A stretch of DNA of 64,000 bases from Parietichytrium sp. I65-24A (lineage: Eukaryota > Sar > Bigyra > Thraustochytrida > Thraustochytriidae), in the NCBI GenBank assembly GCA_012862575.1, contig BLSF01000002.1, positions 248,001-312,000 of the forward strand, given 5' to 3'. The notes under the pieces are model-generated. The model ran no database searches. It was not told the origin of the DNA and saw only the letters and a list, made by a program, of their open reading frames with translations. Both the position numbers and the translations under genes were made by a program. Positions within the stretch are counted from its first letter, which is position 1. Every line of letters begins with the position of its first letter. Positions 41,180 to 50,900 of the stretch are shown here, one piece after another.

Positions 41180-43557
41180 TCAGCCGCGCACGACAAGTAC
41201 GAGCTGGCCAATGTCATCGACGACCTGAAACGGAGTGCCACTGTCGTAGATGCGATACCAAAGGGCAAACGCTAGAATGCTGAAGAAGCAAAAAGTTACT
41301 GAGACGTACACCAATGTGGCATAATTTGCAGGATCGGAGTGCACTGACGCAATGAGGTGTATTGATACAACCGCGAAAAGTTTGAGCAAGGACTGAGACC
41401 TCTGGATAGCAGCAACTTGCTGTTCTTCGACCCATTCTTTTACGAGTCTCGCCTGCACCAGGGCCATCGCGCGAATGGCGGGACCCGTGACCATTATGAC
41501 TATAACCAGGACGACGATCGACACGCCCGAGGTACTCCCTCCCAGCGCGAAGGTGATTGCAGCGGGGAACGTGACTATCCAGACTATCCAAAGTGTCATG
41601 GATGCAGTTCTAGCAAGCGAGCCAGTCCAACGATGAATGACCTTGACGGCTCCCAAGAGTCCGCAAGAGAGCGCTCGGAATGTTATGATTGCGCCTATGC
41701 ACCACGCCGGAATTCTGCGCCATCGAAAGTAACTCAGTGACACAAGACCGCCATCAAGGACTGTCGCAAACAACAAACTATATGCTGTGCTCGCGAGGAA
41801 AACTGGACTCTTAACAAACACTCCCCAGCCTCGAAGACCGCGCTTGAGGCGGTCTAGCATCGGTCGCCGCCGGCTCGTTCCAATAGGATGGTAGACACTC
41901 CGGGTTCCATACGGGTCGAAGAAGTTCACGCTGCTGTCAATGATCGCTTTCTCCTCCCGCAACCCTCGGTCGGTTCTGTATGCGATCGCGTAGGCAATTA
42001 GCTCAAGAACAAAGCTCAGGAGTGTCCAAAGTAAGAGTGTCGATACGGCAATTATAGTCGCGCTGGATGCAGTTCCAAGATCCTATTTTTTTTTGGCCAA
42101 CGAGGTCAGAGAACTGGCTTCATAACATGTACATATCGAAAAACATCATGCAATGGTAGACTTACGAGAATAAGCCCGAATAAACAGGCAGTCACACCGG
42201 TGGAAAACAAGTGAATGCGCCCGAGCGCAACCTTTAAACTTCGCAAAGATTCTTGGGCTAATGCACTTGAGCGAGGGCTGTGATCCTGAAACTCCAAGCT
42301 CAAGTCCAAAAGGTCGTCATCACTCTGGTGCAAGTCAACCTTGCCCAATGGTCGCCGCTGATGACCTGCCTTGATCTGGTTTTGAGGAGTATGCAATGGG
42401 CCACCGTAAACCTTGTCATCCCTGAACGGAAGATCACCCTCGTCTAAAGACTCGTCTGGTTGCACAGCCGACCCGTACGCAAGGTCTTGAGGGCCATGCT
42501 GATCAAGAACGTCGTGATCGCTTGGGCTTGAAGGATACGCGTTAAACGGGGAAGTCGCTACAATGCGAATCCACTGGTTTCGCAACAAGCTTTGCCGAGT
42601 AGACCTCGCCACGGACGCGATGGTACTGAAGACAAAGAGTAGTGCGAGTAATATCTCTACATGCGGGGTCAATTCCGGCGCTGGCCGACTGAGTAGAGCG
42701 TCAAGAGAGGGGTCAGGGCGCGAGCCCTTTGCAGCGACAGTCCACGAAGGGAGCAAAAATCCCATGTTTGCAAAGAAGTCCGCATCCTCGTCCATGGTCG
42801 GCGCAGGTGTAGCAGACGTAGCGCCGCCAGGATCATCCTTCGCAAATGAGATTGACTTCGATGCCACATCCTTCAGCGACATCAGGGACGGAAGCGGCCC
42901 AAGGAAGGCCAAAGCATCTTCGTTTTCGACTTCCGGAATGGTCGCCATGGCAAGCCTCCCTACGATGTACACGCTGGTCAGCGTCGATAGTCTCTCCAGG
43001 ACAAGCAGGCTCCTCACCGCGCTGAAACGATTTAATCCAGAAAATTTACGCACAAGAACTGGGGATAAGATTGAGCTCGCCACGCTGGACAATATTACGA
43101 TCAAAGCTATCGGAGCCACGGTATTTACAAAGCATTGAAGAAGCCCAATCGCTAATAACATCTCCCACGCTGAATCGCAAACAGTATTCAAGAATAGAGC
43201 TACGCACAGTGCCCTTCGAGCAGGCGTGACCATTCCCATATCTTCGCGTCGCTTGCTGAATTCCCGTAAGAGCGATGGGCGTACAAAACCGCCGCCGCTA
43301 GCTTGGCTCTCGCTCGAAGCAGCGCGAGTCTTGCACTCCCAATACACCAGAACGATCACCGGCCCAGTGCCCAGCAACCCGATAAACAATGCCGGAAATA
43401 CCAGGGCCGATGGCAACGGGCACATGGCCATCGCGCCAGAATCTGTTCTAACGTGCGAATGTGCGAGGCAGAATCCAGCGCTCGACAACGACGAAAGTAC
43501 CGCTGCTGAGGCCAGTCCCAGCCATCCCAGCTCCACCATCCTTTTTGCACCTACCAT
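41180..43557 (-). CDS. Ferroportin-like (SLC40/MFS-type) transporter, two exons
   Basis: Exons (minus strand) 43557-42166 and 42082-41180; intron 42083-42165 (83 nt, GTAAGT donor, CTGAC element, poly-A then TAG acceptor). The spliced product is 764 aa and reads LFGLIL-DLGTASSATIIAV through the junction, completing a membrane helix. About ten to twelve hydrophobic segments are seen. The second half shows a ferroportin-like block, GWGVFVKSPVFLAS (about 549-562) followed by LLFATVLDGGLVSLSYFRWR. An acidic, His-containing cytosolic loop of about 200 residues (about 300-440) separates the halves. Ferroportins export iron from the cytosol, or load it into organelles. The resemblance is partial, so another MFS family is possible. 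Start chosen at the first in-frame ATG, MVGAKRMVELGW. Confidence 0.6.
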
Positions 43558-44328
43558 TTCGGAGCCTATTCCGCTGCCACTCACTGCTCCTGCTCCTCCT
43601 ACACCGTCCCGGCATAAAACAATACAGCCTACTCGTTTTTCTTCGCAAACTCTGCGCGTCGTGCGGGCCACGTTTTTCTATTCGCCGACCTTACCCCAAG
43701 ACGCGATTCGAACTCTCCCTCTTCAAAGTTTGTCTCGCGCTCAGCGTTGCGCTTCTGGGCGCGCACGCGACGGTCCGACAAAGCCACCCCAAGCTGTAGA
43801 CCACCACGTCGAGGACGGACTGCAGTCTCCGAGTCGCGCACTCGGGGACTCTGTCGCGGACACTGTCAATACAAGCCAAACAAACAATGATCCCAATTTG
43901 ATTCACAATGCATCCCAATGCATCCCAATGATACCAATAATCAAAGATTATGATGCGTCTCCTCTTCTGTGGTTTCGTTGCTTCTAGTGCCCGTCTTAGG
44001 GAGTTTGATAAACAAGTAGACTGATCAAGACTTGATGGAGAAGACGAACGTGTGGGTGAGTGTTGACATTGTTGACATCCGGCGATGCTTTGGTGATGTG
44101 ATTGCCGTCATAAACATGAGATTGGAGACGTTGGGCAGACGTGTGGAGAGGAAGGGAATGCTTTTTCCGACAGAGGTGAGTAATCGTCCTGTCTCAGTTT
44201 GCAAGTATTCGAGTCGCATGTCAAGGCGCGACAATTAATGTAGTGGTGTGTGTGTGGCTTCGACAGAAAAATACCAAAGTAGGGGAGAAGAGAAGATTGC
44301 CAAATTGGTTAGGGGTTCCAAAAACGGT
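43558..44328. other. 771 bp spacer
   Basis: Upstream region of the ferroportin-like gene and 3' region of the kinase-fold gene. A short tandem CAATGCATCCCAATG repeat is at 43907-43932. No supported gene. Confidence 0.5.
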
Positions 44329-45564
44329 CTAGACTCGCGGCTGGCCGATTCGCTCAACGCCTTCTTGGCCGGGAAAGTGGTCTTGAAGAAAAGCTTCGAG
44401 TTGGTTGACGAAGAACTGCACAAAGTGTGGCGGAAACGCAGGGTTGATCATGTAAGATACAAACCAGATCCACCGCTCTGCTCCACCGTGAGTGTACTCA
44501 GCCCAGATCTGATCCTTGGTGGGACAACGATCACCAAGACGATTGTGAAGTTCGGTGTAGTATAGGTTTGTGACGAGATCTTTCTCCCACGCCCGACGAT
44601 CTTCCGGGCGAGTATTCGAGATCATGTACTTTCCAAGCTCCTGAGGCCCAGACGCCACACCAATCATTTCTAGGTCGAGGAACGTGAGGCGGTCATTTCC
44701 AAGAAAAATGTTGTTTGGGTAAAAGTCGCCATGTACTAGTGTCCAACACGTTCGAGGATAGGATGCGAAATCAATTTTGCTCATGGCCATATCAATGCAG
44801 CTGACCAAATGCGGCGAAAGCCGAAGTGCGGTAAAATCTTTGCAAGACACGTCTCGCAGGCCAACAGCTGGGGCCCGTTTAGTTTCCGGGGTCTCAACAA
44901 CTGCACTCCGATGAGCCCTCCACTGGTCTCTGGCCAGATTCTGTGCGACTTGCCAAGTCTCCTCGGCACTGGCTCTCTCTAAACGATACCAGGCTGCTCC
45001 GCGCAAAAAGCCCCACTGCTGTCGCATTGTTTCGTTCTGCCAAAATGTAGCATGCTGACCTGCTAGAGCAAGGAACGACCTCGAAATTAGATCGCGCTCA
45101 AACGCTGCATCGTATTCAAAACCGGTCGGCCGCTCAGTACTCCAGGTCGATGGATGGTGCTCAGACATCAGCATACCAGTGTGACAACCTTCAAGCTTCT
45201 CCATTACAATCAATTTGCGGCCGCTGGACATGTCCCCGCAAGCATAGTATACTTTGGGCATCAGTTGCTTCACTTGCTCCACTCCCGGAAAAGTCTCGTC
45301 GGACACTGAACTCAGGTGGTTGAAGAAAAGGGCCTCTCGAGCATAGCCCAGCGCTTTGGACAGTGCGACTCGTTCATCTCCTTCGCCCGCAAAAGTCTTG
45401 ATCACCCTTTCGCGCTGGAGGCCGGAGGAGTCTCGCGTCCGAAGCACAAACAGGTCACCGATGTAACCAGCACCATGATTGAGTGGCTCAACCACCGCTT
45501 CTTCGCACTCACTCTCCCCGAGCTTATCCCGCACCCATCGCGTGTCGATCTCTGAGACGTCCAT
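44329..45564 (-). CDS. Aminoglycoside-phosphotransferase/choline-kinase-fold small-molecule kinase
   Basis: A 411-residue protein starting at ATG 45564. The kinase-like fold is visible: Gly-rich loop GAGYIGDL (31-38), VIKTF with Lys56, helix glutamate in YAREALFF (Glu77), hinge KLIVMEKLEG, Brenner's motif LVHGDFYPNNIFL with Asp280 and Asn285, and the metal-binding FLDLEM with Asp297. All catalytic positions are retained. Relatives phosphorylate small hydroxylated or amino compounds (choline, ethanolamine, methylthioribose, aminoglycosides, ecdysteroids). The exact substrate cannot be told. Length fits the CHK/APH-like eukaryotic group. Confidence 0.82.
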   Translation of the reverse strand: MDVSEIDTRWVRDKLGESECEEAVVEPLNHGAGYIGDLFVLRTRDSSGLQRERVIKTFAGEGDERVALSKALGYAREALFFNHLSSVSDETFPGVEQVKQLMPKVYYACGDMSSGRKLIVMEKLEGCHTGMLMSEHHPSTWSTERPTGFEYDAAFERDLISRSFLALAGQHATFWQNETMRQQWGFLRGAAWYRLERASAEETWQVAQNLARDQWRAHRSAVVETPETKRAPAVGLRDVSCKDFTALRLSPHLVSCIDMAMSKIDFASYPRTCWTLVHGDFYPNNIFLGNDRLTFLDLEMIGVASGPQELGKYMISNTRPEDRRAWEKDLVTNLYYTELHNRLGDRCPTKDQIWAEYTHGGAERWIWFVSYMINPAFPPHFVQFFVNQLEAFLQDHFPGQEGVERIGQPRV

Positions 45565-47792
45565 TGCTTGACTCGCTTTCCGTTTTGCTCAGCCGGGACC
45601 AACCAACGCCACCAAAAGCATCGTATCTTCACTGCAGCATACTCTCCACTTCAGCATGCTCTCCGTTCCTGGAACGTCGCCCTCTAGCTCCTAGAGGAAC
45701 GGCGCCGATGGGGATTGTTCAATCAATGACTCTTTGGAGGAAGCGCACGGCTGCTGGCGAGCGAATGGTCGGTCAATCAGTGGCGACGCCTGTCCTGGAC
45801 CAATCCGAGCTCAAACGAGATCGAGCCAAGAAAGAAAGAAAGATAGAAAGAGCGGCCCAGCTTCGCAGTCGAACTCATCTTGACTAGTTCTTACAGCCTG
45901 AGCAGGGTACCGGTACCGGTACCATATGATAGGGGGATACGAAAGGAAGGGGACTTGAGAATGTAAAAGTGGCAGGGCCTCCCTGCGAGCCAGAAGCTGG
46001 CAATCACTGTCACTTAGAGCTCGGTACTGACTGTGAGCACTCGGTGGCGAAACAGCGACGAGCCCGGCGCCGGGGAGCGAGGGAAGAGGAGAGTTCATTT
46101 ACAGTTTTGCTAAATGAAGTTAGCCCGTGAGGAGTTCGTCCTTTGAATTCACAGTCAGCCACTGCAACAACCGACTGGCGCTTTGACTTCTTTTTGACTT
46201 CCTTGACCGCATGGACATGCATGGACATGCTTGTTAGACTCCTTGAGAGATCTTTGCCAGCCTGGGGTGAGCTCCCACAACCGTTGCTGAGTCAGTTCCT
46301 TGGCGAATTCGCATTCACGATCAAGAAGTTCGCCACGCCAGTATCGCTAGTGCGCCCCCAACTACTCCAACAGACAGACAGACAGAACGCAAAGTGCGCA
46401 GTAAGTTTGTAACTGTGTTGCGTGCTCTCGTGTCTCTCGTGCGTTCTGAATTTTGACTTTTGACTTTGGATCAATTTATTTTTTTCGAGTCCACCTGAGT
46501 CAATCTCCAAAACTTGTTTTTCTCTGTGGTCGTTCGTCCATCACAGTCATTCACAGTCATTCAGCACCTGCACTAGTGCCACTAACGAATTTTGCATTCG
46601 CTAAGTAGGACTAGTACCGTATCGTTTGGCGAGGCACGTGTCTCCCAAGAGGAAATTGTCGCGACTTCCCGCCACGCGCCTCTTTCCTCCCTTGCCCTGC
46701 TAAATTCACCCATGCAAGTAGTTCACTATTGTACTCCAAACATCATGATAATATTAGTTTGAGAGCACAGGCGGGACTTCTCCGTGAATGTTTAGACTTA
46801 CTGGGGCCTATAATTATTGTGTAGCGCCGGGAATTTTAAAGTATGCGGCCCTTTTATGATTGATATTGAATGGCAGCCTCCCCAAGTAGCTTAACCATCT
46901 CAAGGTGTGCACATAATTCTCGATAGCGCATACCGTACCGCTCACTTATCGATAACGTTATAATTTTGATAGCACCCCTTGCTGTTACGAGCGGAGCATA
47001 GGCGCGTGTAGACCAAGGGTTGTGCACCAGATCTCCCGTGGTCTTATTCGAATGTCTATTTATTCAATAGGACTTGGCTCGTACATGCCTTGCATACTCT
47101 CAGTCAGACAAAACGATACGAACAGTGTGTCCTGGGAAGGGGCCAGCTAGTGCTAGTTGAGTTAACATATAATCTAATCTGCTGGAGGCATCCCTCAGTT
47201 CTATGGCGGCTCCTATCCGCCTCATTAAGCGAGCAAAAGCCCACGGTTAAAGATTTATCATAGCGCTACATTTTCGTAGACAAATTATTTGCACGGATTT
47301 AGAGAGATTGGGAGATAAGCAATTCGCAATCGCATTCACAGAGAGGGACGGCTGACAGAAAGAAAGAAAGAAAGAAAGAGAGAGGGAGAGAGAGGGAGGG
47401 AGAGAGAGAGAGAGAGAGGGAGAGCTGAGCGCACGTGCACAACCAAGATTAGATTTCGACCGTACTGCAGCTAGAGAGGTCTACCCTCCCTCCTATACCC
47501 TCCTACTTGGCAAGTCAGGTCAACTCAGTCAGGGTCAAGGGGGAGGGAAAGAGAGAGAGAAAAGAAAAAGAAGGAAAGAGGGAGGAGAGAGAGTAGTAGG
47601 AGGGAGAAGGGAAGACGGAGAGAGTGGAGAGAGTAGGATAGAGAGCAGAGAGCAGACCGCTTTCGAGAACGGGTGTTGAGCGCAGTGTGTGGAGCGCTTC
47701 GAGTTGGGGCGGAAGAGGCAAGCGTCGACGGAGACGAAGAGCGTTTCGCATAGCCGAGCGTGCGAGTTGTCAGCGCAGGAAGAGAGATCAAG
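45565..47792. other. 2.2 kb gene-free spacer upstream of myosin I
   Basis: It contains the start regions of the kinase-fold gene and the myosin. Noted within it: GGTACCGGTACCGGTACC at about 45907-45924, a minus-strand CTCACAGTCAGTAC copy at 46024-46037, two tandem CACAGTCATT units at about 46545-46565, and GA-rich tracts at 47357-47422 and 47541-47600. The middle (46600-47340) is AT-richer and holds no long frame. Confidence 0.6.
47357..47422. repeat. (GAAA)n/(GA)n purine tract upstream of myosin I
   Basis: Four to five AGAA units followed by GAGAGG/GAGA units, all purine on the sense strand, about 370-435 nt before the myosin ATG. A second purine tract lies at about 47541-47600. Confidence 0.88.
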
Positions 47793-50663
47793 ATGGAGAA
47801 GCGCAGGATTGAAAAGGGCGCGGTGGACGACCTCGTCCTGCTGGACGACATCTCCGAGCGCGGAGTGGTGGGCAACCTGAAGGCCAGATATGACAAGGAC
47901 CTCATTTACTCGTACATCGGGCCGGTGCTGATCAGTGTCAACCCTTTCAAAGAAATTCGCGGCTTGTACAAGCGCGAGCTCATGCAGAGGTACTTTGGGC
48001 AGCACAAGTTCGAGCTCGCACCCCATGTGTACGCCTCTGCGGAAGAGGCGTTCCGTAACCTGATGACAACTGGCAAGGACCAGTGCGTGCTTATCAGTGG
48101 TGAGTCTGGTGCCGGTAAAACCGAGGCCGCCAAGAAGTTCCTCGAGTACATCACCGTCGTCAGTCAAGATCGCGCTGAGGTGAACGAGAACCTCTCTGTG
48201 CGCGAGATTAAGGATGCTCTGTTGCAGTCCAACCCTGTGCTGGAGGCCTTCGGAAACGCAAAGACTCTGCGTAATGACAATAGTTCCCGCTTTGGCAAGT
48301 TTCTCAACATGCAGTTCGACTACGGCGGAACACCACTGGGTGGAGCCATCTCTACTTATCTGCTTGAGAAGCCTCGCGTCGTGAGCCAAACCCCGGGCGA
48401 GCGTTCCTTTCATGTTTTCTACCAACTTTGCTCCTCCGGATCTGACCGCGAGCTTGGGCTCTCCCGCGCGGAAGACTTCAACTACATTCGCGGTACAACG
48501 TCCGTGCGCGGCATTGATGACCGTGCCGACTTTGCCGAAATGAACAGTGCCATGGAGAAGGTTGGAATCAGGGGCGAGGAGAAGAAGAACATCTTTCGTC
48601 TTGTCGCCGCAGTTTTGCACCTTGGAAACATCAATTTCCAGTCCAAGCGTGGCGGGGACAAATGCGAGGTGTCCAAGGACTGCGGCGCAGCCGTCAAACA
48701 AGCTGCATCGCTCCTTAGCGTCTCCGAGAAGGATCTGTGCAAGGCCCTCACCCACCGCACCATTCAAAGCCGCATTGAGACGGTGACCTCCCCGCTCACC
48801 TCTGTTGACGAGTGCATCAAGACCCGCGATGCGCTTGCCAAGGCCCTCTACTCGAGATGCTTTTTGCGCATCGTCGACGTGATCAATACTACCATTCACA
48901 CTGACATGAAAGAGCTTGCTCTCGGTGTGTTGGATATTTATGGGTTCGAGATTTTTGAGCACAACTCTTTTGAGCAGCTTTGCATCAACTTCACCAACGA
49001 GAAACTCCAGCAGCTCTTCATCGAGCTCACCCTCAAGGCAGAGCAGGACGAATACAAACGCGAGGGCATCACCTGGACTCCAGTCCCATTCTTCAACAAC
49101 AAGATTGTGTGCGACCTCATCGAGGGCACTCGCCCAGCAGGTATCTTCGCCTACCTCGACGAAGAATCCATCTACCCACAAGGTAGCGACAAGACGTACC
49201 TCAAGAAGATGGAGTCCAACCTCGCCGGTCACAAGCACTACGGCTCTCTCGCCACCAAGACCAACCACACTCCAGACTCGTTCATGATCAAGCACTACGC
49301 TGGAGATGTCGTTTACTCTGTTGATGGCATCCTTGATAAGAACAAGGACACTCTCTTTCGCGATCTCATCGATCTCGTTGGTACGATCTCCAGGTCTTCT
49401 TGGCTTCATGAGCTCTTCCCGGAGGGCAAGCAGGGCCACGACGGCAAGAAGCCAATCACTGCCGGAAAGGCCTACGTTCGCGACATGCAGCTTCTCATCT
49501 CCGACCTCGAAAAGTGCGAGCCACACTACATTCGTACCATCAAGCCAAACAACGAGAAGCGCGGAGGAATGTACGATGTCAAACTCGTCGAGCATCAGGT
49601 CCGCTACCTCGGTCTGGTGGAGAACGTCCGTGTGCGTCGCGCTGGGTATGCGTTCCGCTCCGAGTACGGATACTTTGTGCGCCGCTACAAGATGCTTTCC
49701 ACCGCCACCTGGCCCCATGCTTCTGGCCGCGATGTGAACGATACTAGCAAGATCCTCAGCGACCTCGGTATCAATGATTTCGAGAACGGCAAAACCAAGG
49801 TCTTCGTTCGCGAGCCAAAGTCTGTCTTCAGACTTGAAGATGCACGTGACAAGCGCCTGCATGACATTGTCCGTATCATCCAGACCGCTTACCGCCGATT
49901 CAAGGCCCGGCTTTACTTTTTGCGCCTTCGCGAGGAGTCTGCGCAGCTTCTTCACCAAAAGAAGCGCCGCCGTGGCTCGTGGGTGTTGTACTTTTTGGGA
50001 GACTACCTTCACGCTCAGGAGAACCCTGCTATCGCCGGCCAGCTCGATGGGCGCATCAAGTTTGCTGACAAGGTGAGCATGTTCACTCCCAAGAAGACGA
50101 TCGAGGTGATCTTTGTCATGACCTCGACAACCATGTACATCTTTGATGCGATCCAACTCAAGCCAATTCAGGTGCTTCCATTCCAAGTGCTCCTCTCTTT
50201 TGGCCTCAGCACCTTTGCAGATGGATACATGGTCATCGACTTTCAGAGTGAAAAGCCACAGCCGACCATCATCCTGGAGAGTGTGCGCAAGGCAGAGATT
50301 GTCACCGTTTTGAAGGAGGAGTACGAAAAGTCCATGCGCCGCGACCTGAATCTCCAATTTCAGGACAACTACATGATTCGCATGGAGAAGAAGAACCTCT
50401 TTGGAAAGAAAATCATCCAGAAGACTTTGGTGTTCAACGAGAACGCTATGATCAATGGTCCAAACTCGGTCATCTGCCAGAAGAAGCAGGACAACCCAGA
50501 GTTTAAGACCGTTCTTCGTATTGACCTTGGCCCAGATTTGGGCTCTCGCGCCCCATACCAGCTGGACTCCCCACTGCCGGACCGCCTCAACAGGCACCAT
50601 GGACGTCCACAAGGCGAGCGTAAGAAGATTGTGTACGGTGGATACCGGAACAATCGCCGATAA
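47793..50663 (+). CDS. Class I (single-headed, TH1-tailed) myosin
   Basis: A 956-residue actin motor from the first in-frame ATG (47793, MEKRRIEKGAVDD). The motor domain has P-loop GESGAGKT (103-110), switch I NDNSSRF (161-167), switch II LDIYGFE (380-386) and a normal actin-binding region ending with EPHYIRTIKPN and LGLVENVRVRRAGYA. The TEDS-rule residue, 16 before the D of DALAK, is Thr330, which suggests activation by a PAK-like heavy-chain kinase. One degenerate IQ motif is at about 691-715 (IIQTAYRRFKARLYF). A basic TH1 tail (about 730-930, opening RRRGSWVLYFLGDYL) binds acidic membranes. There is no SH3, so it is a short-tailed myosin I. Codon use is more biased (many NNC/NNG codons) than in neighbours, implying high expression; this also leaves a long antisense frame. 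Confidence 0.96.
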   Translation: MEKRRIEKGAVDDLVLLDDISERGVVGNLKARYDKDLIYSYIGPVLISVNPFKEIRGLYKRELMQRYFGQHKFELAPHVYASAEEAFRNLMTTGKDQCVLISGESGAGKTEAAKKFLEYITVVSQDRAEVNENLSVREIKDALLQSNPVLEAFGNAKTLRNDNSSRFGKFLNMQFDYGGTPLGGAISTYLLEKPRVVSQTPGERSFHVFYQLCSSGSDRELGLSRAEDFNYIRGTTSVRGIDDRADFAEMNSAMEKVGIRGEEKKNIFRLVAAVLHLGNINFQSKRGGDKCEVSKDCGAAVKQAASLLSVSEKDLCKALTHRTIQSRIETVTSPLTSVDECIKTRDALAKALYSRCFLRIVDVINTTIHTDMKELALGVLDIYGFEIFEHNSFEQLCINFTNEKLQQLFIELTLKAEQDEYKREGITWTPVPFFNNKIVCDLIEGTRPAGIFAYLDEESIYPQGSDKTYLKKMESNLAGHKHYGSLATKTNHTPDSFMIKHYAGDVVYSVDGILDKNKDTLFRDLIDLVGTISRSSWLHELFPEGKQGHDGKKPITAGKAYVRDMQLLISDLEKCEPHYIRTIKPNNEKRGGMYDVKLVEHQVRYLGLVENVRVRRAGYAFRSEYGYFVRRYKMLSTATWPHASGRDVNDTSKILSDLGINDFENGKTKVFVREPKSVFRLEDARDKRLHDIVRIIQTAYRRFKARLYFLRLREESAQLLHQKKRRRGSWVLYFLGDYLHAQENPAIAGQLDGRIKFADKVSMFTPKKTIEVIFVMTSTTMYIFDAIQLKPIQVLPFQVLLSFGLSTFADGYMVIDFQSEKPQPTIILESVRKAEIVTVLKEEYEKSMRRDLNLQFQDNYMIRMEKKNLFGKKIIQKTLVFNENAMINGPNSVICQKKQDNPEFKTVLRIDLGPDLGSRAPYQLDSPLPDRLNRHHGRPQGERKKIVYGGYRNNRR

Positions 50664-50900
50664 GCGCCATTCTGTTCAATTATCGCCTTATCTATGCACA
50701 TCCCTCCCAAAAGCAATGACGAGAGCGCGCTGACTTCCACAAATGTGTCTACTTTCTGTGTACTCTCAAAGACGAGAGAAAATCTTCGTATTGACTAGAG
50801 AAGAGATTAAAAAAAAAGAAAAGTAAAAAGTGAATGAAAGAGATGAAACAAGACATCACGTATTATTGACAATCAATTAACATTCTCAAGACATTTCTCG

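Noticed and set aside
47535-50612. 1,025-codon frame on the minus strand across the myosin gene
   Set aside because: It lies fully antisense to a certain gene, resembles no protein family, has low-complexity ends and is explained by codon bias of the myosin gene.
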